This document shows, one piece after another, positions 8,906 to 15,829 of a stretch of 41,069 bases of DNA. The stretch's first letter is position 1. The number at the start of each line of letters is the position of its first letter. The notes under the pieces are model-generated. The model worked only from the letters and a program-made list of their open reading frames with translations. It did no database searches and was not told where the DNA came from. Made by a program: the position numbers and the translations under genes. The stretch is from the NCBI GenBank assembly GCA_017881245.1, contig JADGRC010000159.1, forward strand, positions 1 through 41,069, written 5' to 3'. This stretch comes from Pseudomonadota bacterium (GTDB lineage: Bacteria > Myxococcota_A > Polyangia > Fen-1088).

Positions 8906-10681
8906 ATGCCCGGCACGAAGCTGCCGCGAGCACTGATGGTCGCGGCGCTGGCCACGGGCGCGGCGGCCGGATGTCTGCCTGCTGGCAACGTCCCCGTCGG
9001 ACAGCACGTCCTTTCCGATCGGACGGTTTCACGCCTCAGTTTCTTGCCGACGCCATCCGACACGCATCCGCGTTTGATCGTTCAAAGCCACCCCCGGCCG
9101 CAGGTAGTTGATTCCTCGACAGACCCAGGGTTTGGCCTGTCCGTGGTCGATCTCTACCTTCTGCCCGAGTTGCCCGAGGAAGGCGACGGTGCCGCGCCGG
9201 CTCCAAACCTGGAGGATTGGGCGAGTCTGATAGTCGCCGGAGCCTCGGAGCCACAAATACCTTGCGACCGGGGCATTTGTGGTCAGATGAACGCTGACGC
9301 CTTGGGGCGAATCTTCGTCAGTCAACCTGGACTCCAAGACCCGATCACAGAGACGTTCCCGCAGATCCTGTTTCGGGTGGACCCCGCGACGGGACAAAGC
9401 GTCCGGATCGGCAATAACACCGGCCCGCCGATTTTCTCGCCGACACGAAAGCGGGTCGCGACGGCCTCCTATGATGAGATGCCAGTGGAAACAGTGGTCC
9501 GGGAACTCGACGACGAAACGACCAAGGTCGGTGTCTTCTTCGGGTTCTTCGTAAACGAAGACTACTACTTCCAGGACCAGGATGCCTTCACCTTGAACCG
9601 ACTGCCTCCGTTTGGGCCCCCCGAGATTGTCGCTCGTGACGTGATTTCCTTCACCGTGTCACCGACAGCCGGCGGGCCAGTGTTGTGGATCTGCCACGCG
9701 ACCCCCGTGCCAATGCCGATAGCGATGGCGATGGCGATCCCGACCTGCCAATCCTCGTCCTTCCTCGACCTGGACACGCTGCGCGAGATTCCAATTCCAA
9801 ATAGTCCGATGCCAACCAAACTGTTGGCGATATCCTCTCCGCAACTCTCGCCGGATGGCGGCAAGGCACTATTTTTCCCTCAGCAGCTTCCCTTCGCCGA
9901 TACGCCTCTGATGGTAGTCGATCGCGCGAACCCATCTGCCACCGAAACCGTTAGCATTGCTGGTGTCCCGGTTGTGGTTATCTGGCGTCCGGGGCACGAC
10001 GAGATCTGGATTGAGTGGCAAGATCCTGGATCAACCACGATCAGTTCTTCTGTGGACCCTTCTTCGCAGAGCGGACACCTCACAGTCTGGAAACTCGGAG
10101 AGGGTTTGACCGCGATAGCGACGACGCTCGCCGACCCGCTACAGACGTTTACGAGCGACGGTCGCTACTGGTTCCACTCTTCATACCGCCCTGGCACGAG
10201 TTACCCGGCGGACCGGCTCTATGTTTGTCCCGCCGACGATCCGCTCGCTCCGGGTTTCCCGACAAATCCACCCGGGACCGCGATCTCCGGAACGCCCGTG
10301 CAACTGGCGGACGGTCGTCTGCTGGTCGAAGGCTCGTTCCGGGATTTCAACCGAAACGACATTTCCGTCGTCGATCCCGAGACCGGCGCCGCGTTCCCCC
10401 TCGGGACGGGCGGCCACGTCATTGCGGTGGGACAGACGCGGATCCTGACGTTGTTGCGGTGGATCGCGTCAGCCAGAACCGGCGATCTGACACTGATCGA
10501 CCTTCACTCGGGGGTCCAAACCTTAATCGCCGAAAACGTGTTCGAGGTCTCCTTGGAAGGCGACATCACCCCGCCGAACTCCGGCGTGGACCCGTTGGCG
10601 TCGGGGGCGCGTGTGGCCTATTTGGTACAGAGCCGGTTCGCGTCGCCGTATGACGGCCTTTGGATCGCGACGCTGCCGTGA
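8906..10681 (+). CDS. Lipoprotein, possible beta-propeller (TolB/WD40-like)
   Basis: The signal peptide is hydrophobic and ends in a lipobox, TGAAAGC, with Cys23 the likely lipidated residue, so the protein would be anchored in the envelope. The rest (about 568 residues) shows spaced repeats such as LSPDGGKALFF, WRPGHDEIWIEW and FTSDGRYWFHSSY, which resemble TolB/WD40-like propeller blades; the fold is inferred. An odd short tract of Met-Ala dipeptides, from a hexanucleotide repeat near 9717-9740, sits in one loop. The ATG at 8906 (or the GTG directly before it at 8903) is the start. The end overlaps the GTG of the TonB/receptor fusion at 10678 (GTGA), so the two are translationally coupled, and it may be a surface or periplasmic partner of that receptor. 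Confidence 0.75.
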   Translation: MPGTKLPRALMVAALATGAAAGCLPAGNVPVGQHVLSDRTVSRLSFLPTPSDTHPRLIVQSHPRPQVVDSSTDPGFGLSVVDLYLLPELPEEGDGAAPAPNLEDWASLIVAGASEPQIPCDRGICGQMNADALGRIFVSQPGLQDPITETFPQILFRVDPATGQSVRIGNNTGPPIFSPTRKRVATASYDEMPVETVVRELDDETTKVGVFFGFFVNEDYYFQDQDAFTLNRLPPFGPPEIVARDVISFTVSPTAGGPVLWICHATPVPMPIAMAMAIPTCQSSSFLDLDTLREIPIPNSPMPTKLLAISSPQLSPDGGKALFFPQQLPFADTPLMVVDRANPSATETVSIAGVPVVVIWRPGHDEIWIEWQDPGSTTISSSVDPSSQSGHLTVWKLGEGLTAIATTLADPLQTFTSDGRYWFHSSYRPGTSYPADRLYVCPADDPLAPGFPTNPPGTAISGTPVQLADGRLLVEGSFRDFNRNDISVVDPETGAAFPLGTGGHVIAVGQTRILTLLRWIASARTGDLTLIDLHSGVQTLIAENVFEVSLEGDITPPNSGVDPLASGARVAYLVQSRFASPYDGLWIATLP

Positions 10682-13179
10682 CCGCACTTTGGCTGCTGGC
10701 TGTTGGCGTGTTCAGCATCTCTGCGGATCCGAACGCCGCGACCATCGACGGCGGGCCTGGGCCTAGCCGTGAGGCCGGCGGGACCGACAACGTTACCGCG
10801 CTGTCACCTCCGGTTCCGATCGCGCCGGTTCAGCCCGTCTATCCAGAGCGCGCCCGGTTGGCCGGTCGCGCGGGCACGGTGGTCGTCCGGCTCGAGATCG
10901 ACGAGACCGGGCACGTGACATCCGCGACGGTGGCGCAGAGCGTGGACCCAGATCTGGATACCGCGGCCCTGGTGGCGGCGCGCGCTACGCGATTCCTTCC
11001 TGCTCGGGATGGCGAGAAACCGATCCGCGCGATTATTGACTGGCGCGTCGACTTCATCCCGCCCGTCGTGGCGCCGTCACGCGTCCCGGTATCAGTGACG
11101 CCGTCGGCGCCGCCAGATCCCACCGTCGAGCGTCGGGGCCATGTCGAAGGACGGGTGCTGGCCAAGGGAACCCGCAAGGGCGTGTCCGGGGCCACCGTGA
11201 CCATCAATCTCGACGCCCTCGGAGAGACCGATTCGAACGGACGATTCTCTGGCGAGATCCCCTGCGGTGCGCGAAACATCACAATTCAGGCGCCCGGATT
11301 CGATCCGGTCCGGGTCGAGCGTGATCCGTGCATCGACCCGTCGCCCCTGCTCGTGCGCCTGCCACCGCGTCCGCGCGGCACTGTCTTCGAGACCGTCATT
11401 CGACCACAAACCAGCGTGCCATCGCTGAGCCTGCGAACCCAGGAGTTGACGAAGACGCCGGGCAGCCTGGGGGATCCGTTTCGCGTGATCGAATCCCTGC
11501 CCGGCGTCAGCGCCGTGATGTGGCCGGCGCCGGTGTACGCCGTTCGGGGCGCGAACCCGGGCAACACGGGTTTCTTCCTTGATGACATGCGCGTGCCGTG
11601 CCTTTTCCATCTGCTGCTCGGACCCTCGGTGGTTCACCCGTATTTTTTCGACAGCCTGGACTTCTATCCGGGCGGCTACCCGGCCAGACACGGACGATAT
11701 GTGGCCGGTATTGTCACGGCGCAAACGCGCCAGCCACCGGCGGACATGGTGCATGCCAGCGTGGACGTTCGATTGTTCGATGCCGGGGGCCTGGTCTCGG
11801 CTCCCTTTCCCGATGGTAACGGCTCCCTCGCCGTCGCAGCCCGTTATTCCTATACCGCCGCGCTATTGTCCCTGTTCACCAGCGCCGTCCGGCTGAAGTA
11901 CTGGGATTACCAGATCCGCGCAGACCGGCTCCTCGGGACAACGCGGATGACGCTCCTGGTGTTTGGCTCAGACGATCTCTTCTCTACTTCGGGATCGGAC
12001 GCAAGCCTAAACGAGCTGGCCCTGCGGTTCAGCCGCGTCCATCTCAGAAGCACCACACCGCTTGGCCGCGGGTTGTTGACCGCAAGCCTGGGCCTCGGAA
12101 TCGATCACAGCAAAGCACCGCTCGCCGATTCATTACCGCTGACGATCGATTCACTGAGCGCAACACCGCGGCTGGGGTTTCGATGGCCGACGAAACACGC
12201 CGATCTCGAGCTTGGCTTTGATGGCGAGTTCCAGCGGTTCTCGCCCCTGACCGCTATTGCGCGCCCTGGCTTGTTGGACCTCGCCAACAAACGTGACGCC
12301 CGCATGATGGCGGTCTACGCGTCGGTCGTGATTCGGACCAGTCAACGACTGCTTCTGACCCCGGAAGTTCGGCTCGACACCTATTCGGTGAGCGGCAGCA
12401 ACAAAGCGGACGTGGGCCCGCGACTGAGCGCGCGCTTGGCGCTCGACGATGACAGAACGTGGCTGTCCGCCATCGGAGGACGTTTCACCCAAACGCCCAG
12501 CCTTCCCTTGCAGATCCCCGGGGCGGAGAGTTTCGGTCTGGCGTTGTATGGCCTGCAAACCTCCTGGCAGGGATCGTTTGGCATCGGCACCAGGCGTTTC
12601 GCGGGTCTGGAATCGACGGTCACGGGTTACGTGCAAAGGTACGTCTTGGTCGACGTGCGCGACCCCACGCTGAGCACCATCGATCCCCTGGCGCCGGATT
12701 TCCTCGTCCGGCGGGATGCCCTGTCGTACGGCGTGGAGGTCCTGATCCGGCGACCCAACGTGGAGCGGCTTCATGGCTGGCTAGCCTACACCTTGTCGCA
12801 AAATCAGCGCGCGCTCGGCGCGGGGGTCATTGCGCCCTCGGATTGGGACCAACGCCACATCTTGAATCTGGTCGTCGGCTATCGAATCGGCGATTACACA
12901 GTGGGGGGACGAGCCCACTTGCACACCGGCCGCCCCGTGCTGATAGACCAGGCGACTCCCCAAGAACTGCGTCGTCTGCCTACGTTCTATCAGATCGATC
13001 TGCGCGCCGACCGCCGGTTCGTGATGAACGCGTTCACGTTCGAGATCTACTTCGAGCTTGTGAATGCGACGCTCAGCCGCGAGGTTGTCGCCTTGCGACA
13101 GGACTTCGCGATGATCAACCCCACGCCACGGAGTTTCCGAATCGTCCTACCGTCGATCGGCGTGCACGGGGAGTTTTGA
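10678..13179 (+). CDS. TonB C-terminal domain fused to a TonB-dependent outer-membrane receptor
   Basis: An 833-residue protein. After a short signal peptide (TALWLLAVGVFSISA) comes a TonB C-terminal-like domain (about 52-127; PVYPERARLAGRAGTVVVRL, DLDTAALVAARATRFLPA). A carboxypeptidase-regulatory-like beta sandwich follows (about 154-227; GHVEGRVLAKGT, ALGETDSNGRFSGEI), then a receptor plug (about 255-350; RVIESLPGVSAV, YAVRGANPGNTGFFLDDMRV, YPGGYPARHGRYVAG) and a long beta-barrel to the C-terminus (final strand FRIVLPSIGVHGEF). The GTG at 10678 is preferred because it overlaps the upstream TGA and gives a clean signal peptide; the TTG at 10660 is less likely. In ordinary systems TonB is a separate inner-membrane protein. 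The substrate is unknown. Confidence 0.85.
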   Translation: MTALWLLAVGVFSISADPNAATIDGGPGPSREAGGTDNVTALSPPVPIAPVQPVYPERARLAGRAGTVVVRLEIDETGHVTSATVAQSVDPDLDTAALVAARATRFLPARDGEKPIRAIIDWRVDFIPPVVAPSRVPVSVTPSAPPDPTVERRGHVEGRVLAKGTRKGVSGATVTINLDALGETDSNGRFSGEIPCGARNITIQAPGFDPVRVERDPCIDPSPLLVRLPPRPRGTVFETVIRPQTSVPSLSLRTQELTKTPGSLGDPFRVIESLPGVSAVMWPAPVYAVRGANPGNTGFFLDDMRVPCLFHLLLGPSVVHPYFFDSLDFYPGGYPARHGRYVAGIVTAQTRQPPADMVHASVDVRLFDAGGLVSAPFPDGNGSLAVAARYSYTAALLSLFTSAVRLKYWDYQIRADRLLGTTRMTLLVFGSDDLFSTSGSDASLNELALRFSRVHLRSTTPLGRGLLTASLGLGIDHSKAPLADSLPLTIDSLSATPRLGFRWPTKHADLELGFDGEFQRFSPLTAIARPGLLDLANKRDARMMAVYASVVIRTSQRLLLTPEVRLDTYSVSGSNKADVGPRLSARLALDDDRTWLSAIGGRFTQTPSLPLQIPGAESFGLALYGLQTSWQGSFGIGTRRFAGLESTVTGYVQRYVLVDVRDPTLSTIDPLAPDFLVRRDALSYGVEVLIRRPNVERLHGWLAYTLSQNQRALGAGVIAPSDWDQRHILNLVVGYRIGDYTVGGRAHLHTGRPVLIDQATPQELRRLPTFYQIDLRADRRFVMNAFTFEIYFELVNATLSREVVALRQDFAMINPTPRSFRIVLPSIGVHGEF

Positions 13180-13214
13180 CGCTCTTTTGCGGGGGAAGGG
13201 CCGGTTCGACGACG

Positions 13215-13631
13215 TCACCGGTTCGCCAGGGAGCGAAACCCCTTCCCGCGCAGCAGGCGTCTGTCCGCCGTCACGAGGACGAGGTCATGGACCTCGGCCG
13301 TGGCGGCCAGAAAGCGATCCGCTGGATCCTCGTGCTCCAGTTCCATGAACCGGCTCTGCACGGCGACCTGACGTGTGATGGGTGCTTCCTGCATCGGCAC
13401 CTTGCGCATGGCTTCGTCGATCCAGATCCGTGGATCCAAACCTCCCTGGACGCCGAGCTTTCCCTTCTGAACGAGCACGAGGAATTCCCACAGACTGATC
13501 GGTGACAGCCACAGCTCGTTCCGTGCATCGACGAGTGCCTCTGTGACACGGGTGGAAAGGCGATCGGGTTCGTGATGGCTCCAGATCCAGATGTGGGTAT
13601 CGAGGAGGAGCCTCACTTCATAACTTCCCAT
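13215..13631 (-). CDS. vapC: PIN-domain ribonuclease toxin (VapC-like)
   Basis: The probable toxin of a type II pair; PIN-domain toxins cut RNA with a Mg2+ site of acidic residues. Counting from the ATG at 13631, these are Asp11 (LLLDTHIW), Glu49 (SLWEF), Asp105 (DPADRFLAATA) and Asp123 (LVTADRRLL), the pattern of the Sll0205-like subgroup. At 138 residues it is normal for the family. The start is uncertain: the ATG at 13631 lies inside the antitoxin gene, while a GTG at 13616 overlaps the antitoxin stop as GTGA and gives the family-typical beginning VRLLLDTH, so 13616 may be the true start. It is encoded directly after its Phd-like antitoxin. The 3' end lies 36 bp from the convergent TonB/receptor gene. 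Confidence 0.85.
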   Translation of the reverse strand: MGSYEVRLLLDTHIWIWSHHEPDRLSTRVTEALVDARNELWLSPISLWEFLVLVQKGKLGVQGGLDPRIWIDEAMRKVPMQEAPITRQVAVQSRFMELEHEDPADRFLAATAEVHDLVLVTADRRLLRGKGFRSLANR

Positions 13632-13861
13632 TCGACGAGGGCTCCGGTGGGCGCGGTGATATCTCCCTTGATCTCGAGTGTTCCCTTCATCCCGCCCAAC
13701 CAGTCGGGTTTGCGCTTGGTGGGTGCCGACGGATGGATGTCGGCGACGGCTTTCCCGAATCGCGTGACTCGAAGGGGGCGGCCGGTCTTACGAACCCGCG
13801 CAAGCGCGGCCAGGCAGGTCGCCTTGAACTTGGAAATGGGGATCGTGTCCATGGGATCCAT
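13613..13861 (-). CDS. Phd/YefM-like antitoxin
   Basis: An 82-residue protein, MDTIPISKFKATCLAALARV followed by KTGRPLRVTRFGKAVADIHP. This matches the N-terminal DNA-binding and dimerisation part of the Phd/YefM superfamily, in which a strand-helix segment precedes a T-(R/K)-x-G-(K/E)-P/A-V-A motif. The C-terminal portion (about 45-82) would wrap the PIN toxin. It may start at the ATG at 13861 or at the internal ATG at 13852. The next gene overlaps its stop, which is the usual translationally coupled antitoxin-toxin order. A perfect palindrome (13879-13891) just upstream could be its autoregulatory operator. Confidence 0.8.
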   Translation of the reverse strand: MDPMDTIPISKFKATCLAALARVRKTGRPLRVTRFGKAVADIHPSAPTKRKPDWLGGMKGTLEIKGDITAPTGALVEWEVMK

Positions 13862-13878
13862 CTTGACATAGTCACATA

Positions 13879-13891
13879 ACTTGGTCCAAGT
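13879..13891. promoter_or_regulatory. Palindrome upstream of the first Phd/PIN module
   Basis: ACTTGG-T-CCAAGT is a perfect 6-bp inverted repeat with one central base, about 18 bp before the antitoxin ATG (minus strand). Autorepression by the antitoxin at such palindromes is usual for Phd/YefM modules; assigning this site is inference. Confidence 0.4.
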
Positions 13892-13927
13892 CTTATGGGA
13901 AACGAAGTGCGGCGTCAGCGATCGGCT

Positions 13928-14167
13928 TCAACGCCTCGCCGCCATGCGGGCACGATGTGCCTGGAAGTTGTCGTCCTCCCATTTCGCGCGAAGCGCCTCT
14001 GCGTCCTCGATCGTTCGGTGGCGGAACACCCCCTCGGGGAATCGCAAAGGACAGATGAGATCCGACAGGCCCCAGACATGCCGGATCACTTCGTAGAGCT
14101 GTTGGCTTCCCGGCTCGTAGCGCGGCTCCTCGATCTCGGAGATGTCGCGGAACTTCTTGATCGGCAT
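13928..14167 (-). CDS. Small conserved partner of a nucleotidyltransferase
   Basis: A 79-residue soluble protein that I recognise only as the kind of small ORF often found directly after minimal nucleotidyltransferases. It begins MPIKKFRDISEIEEPRYEPG and contains VWGLSDLICPLRFPEGVFRHRTIEDAEALRAKWE, a mix of acidic helices and an Arg-rich end (HRARMAARR). The ATG at 14167 overlaps the nucleotidyltransferase stop; a GTG directly upstream (14170) is an alternative. A strong AAAGGAGGAG ribosome site precedes it. Tight coupling suggests a two-component, toxin-antitoxin-like unit, but which partner is toxic, if either, cannot be told. It could instead be a substrate-recognition subunit. Confidence 0.7.
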   Translation of the reverse strand: MPIKKFRDISEIEEPRYEPGSQQLYEVIRHVWGLSDLICPLRFPEGVFRHRTIEDAEALRAKWEDDNFQAHRARMAARR

Positions 14168-14637
14168 CACTCCTCCTTTAGACCGAAGCGCTGAGCGATT
14201 CGCGCGGCGTCCACGTGATCTTTGGGGCGCACCGTTCCCCTTTTCATCCGGTAGAGCATGCTTGGGGTGACCACCGAGACCGTGACCTGCCCGAATGCGA
14301 CGCGTTCGGATTCGAGGCTGTCGAACTCAAACATCTCTCCCAGGCGGGTCAATAAATCGATGTGGAACGGGCCCTCCGGGGGACCATATTGAATGGCAGG
14401 ATAGGCGCCCAGCAGATCGTCGGCCGAGATCTCGTCGATGTGGGGATCGTGGAACACCGACCGCAACGCAACCTTCAGGCGCTCAATATTCTCGCGATCG
14501 GGCGCGATGAAAAGGTCCAAATCCTCGGTTGCCCGCGGCAAGCCGTGAAGGGCAAGGGCCACCGCACCGAACACGACGTAGCGGACACGTTCTCGCTCGA
14601 GTGCCCCCAGCACCTGTTGGACGATGTCGATGGTCAT
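14167..14637 (-). CDS. Minimal nucleotidyltransferase (DUF6036/MNT-like)
   Basis: A 156-residue protein of the Pol-beta nucleotidyltransferase superfamily. The core is VVFGAVALALHGLPRATEDL then DLFI, giving the Gly24...Asp39-x-Asp41 metal-binding pattern. GPFHIDLLTRLGEMFEF supplies a probable third acidic strand, and LYRMKRGTVRPKDHVDAARI fits the C-terminal helix that follows in AbiEii/MNT-like proteins. Such enzymes can modify RNA or protein (type IV or VII toxin-antitoxin) and often sit beside HEPN proteins. The frame is open upstream to 14751, but the ATG at 14637 is chosen because it begins the conserved part (MTIDIVQQVLGALERERVRY) and overlaps the stop of the HEPN remnant. Operon order is HEPN remnant, this gene, then the 79-residue partner. 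Confidence 0.8.
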   Translation of the reverse strand: MTIDIVQQVLGALERERVRYVVFGAVALALHGLPRATEDLDLFIAPDRENIERLKVALRSVFHDPHIDEISADDLLGAYPAIQYGPPEGPFHIDLLTRLGEMFEFDSLESERVAFGQVTVSVVTPSMLYRMKRGTVRPKDHVDAARIAQRFGLKEE

Positions 14638-14894
14638 CCGGAAGACAATCGTAGCAGCTTGAGGATCGGTTTCGGACTGTTGGGCACCTCCGCCAACCCC
14701 ATTTCCTCCGTGAGGTAGCGCTTTAGGTGTTTCTACAACGCGTCGTAGCACGTCTCGAAGCGCTGGACGACGGATTCCGCGATCGCCTTGCGGTCGATCG
14801 TTGTCAGCTCAGGGCGTCCTTTCGCGAGCTGATGATTCTGAAACTGCAGTTCGAGGTGCATGAGCGATTTTTGAAGTTTGTCGTAGTCAATCAT
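14634..14894 (-). pseudogene. HI0074-type HEPN (nucleotidyltransferase substrate-binding) gene, broken
   Basis: Too short for a usual ORF search. From an ATG at 14894 the minus frame reads MIDYDKLQKSLMHLELQFQN, continues to SVVQRFETCYDAL, hits TAG at 14733-14735, then goes on in the same frame as KHLKRYLTEEMGLAEVPNSP and KPILK before a TGA at 14634-14636. This follows the HI0074 family consensus (IDY.K...L.HLE, ES.IQRFETCYD.LWK.LKRYL.EE.G, PNSPKP), and the TAG stands where the family has Trp (one base change from TGG). About 40% of the usual length is missing at the C-terminus. Readthrough would give 85 sense codons. The last stop overlaps the ATG of the nucleotidyltransferase. Confidence 0.75.
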
Positions 14895-15001
14895 CGCGGG
14901 TCCATCCGGACTGGGACTTTACATCCTGTCCGGCCGTCTGGTTCCGGTTTGCGCCGGCCCTGCTTGCGGCGGACGGGCCTGCCGTCGTAGAACCGGTGCC
15001 C

Positions 15002-15829
15002 ATGTCTTCGCCAGACGCCGAGGTCCAGCGTCGCCAAAACGAATCCGAGTTTCACGATCGTTGGGCGGCGGGAATGGATGCCGCCGATACCTTGGTCGAT
15101 GAGACCTTCACGGCCATCACTGCGCTCGAAAACCAGCATATCCTCGCTCAATTCGGGGACGTCCGCGGCAAGCGGATTCTCGACTATGGATGCGGTTCGG
15201 CCGAGGGCGGCGTGTATCTGGCCAAGCTTGGAGCTGACGTTGTCGGAATCGACGTCTCGGCCGGAATGCTGGAAGCGGCCCAGCGTTTGGCTGACCGCCA
15301 CGGCGTGAAGATCGAAACGCGGCACGTGACAAGCGATCTGATTCCCGCCGCCAACGACGAATTCGACCTGATCTACGGCAACGGCGTCCTGCACCACGTC
15401 AGTCTGAACGTCGCCATTCCCGAGTTGGCACGCGTTCTGCGACCGACCGGCAAGGGCTCCTTCATCGAGCCCCTGCCCTACAATCCGGTTATCAACGTCT
15501 ACCGGAAAATTGCGCGCGAGGTTCGGACCGTGGACGAGAAGCCGCTGACCTTCGGCGACATCGACCGATTCAACAGTCACTTCGGCGACGTATCCCACCA
15601 GGAGTTCTGGCTGACGACGCTCTCGGTGTTCTTGAAGTTCTATCTGATCGATCGCGCGAATCCCAACCAGGAGCGGTACTGGAAGAAGATCTACACCGAC
15701 GCGTCCAAGCTGGAGTCTTTCTTCGGGCCGCTCCGAAGTCTTGACGAACGCCTGCTCAGACTGATTCCGCCGTTGCGGCGGCTGTGCTGGAACACCGTCA
15801 TTACAGTGTCCGCCCCACGTCGAGGTTGA
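15002..15829 (+). CDS. Class I SAM-dependent methyltransferase
   Basis: A 275-residue soluble methyltransferase with a Rossmann-type motif I, ILDYGCGSAEGG (59-70). The acidic end of strand 2 is in VVGIDVSAGMLEAA, motif II-like DEFDLIYGNGVLHHV follows, and then a VLRPTGKGSFIEPLPYNPVI segment (Methyltransf_11/25 type). The C-terminal 100 residues (FWLTTLSVFLKFYLIDRANP and around) are family-specific and could hold a membrane-associated surface. It may start at the ATG at 15002 or the GTG at 14996. It is directly upstream of the second DUF2079 gene and overlaps its possible start, so it may methylate a lipid, sugar or glycan intermediate of that locus; the substrate is inferred from context only. 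Confidence 0.9.
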   Translation: MSSPDAEVQRRQNESEFHDRWAAGMDAADTLVDETFTAITALENQHILAQFGDVRGKRILDYGCGSAEGGVYLAKLGADVVGIDVSAGMLEAAQRLADRHGVKIETRHVTSDLIPAANDEFDLIYGNGVLHHVSLNVAIPELARVLRPTGKGSFIEPLPYNPVINVYRKIAREVRTVDEKPLTFGDIDRFNSHFGDVSHQEFWLTTLSVFLKFYLIDRANPNQERYWKKIYTDASKLESFFGPLRSLDERLLRLIPPLRRLCWNTVITVSAPRRG

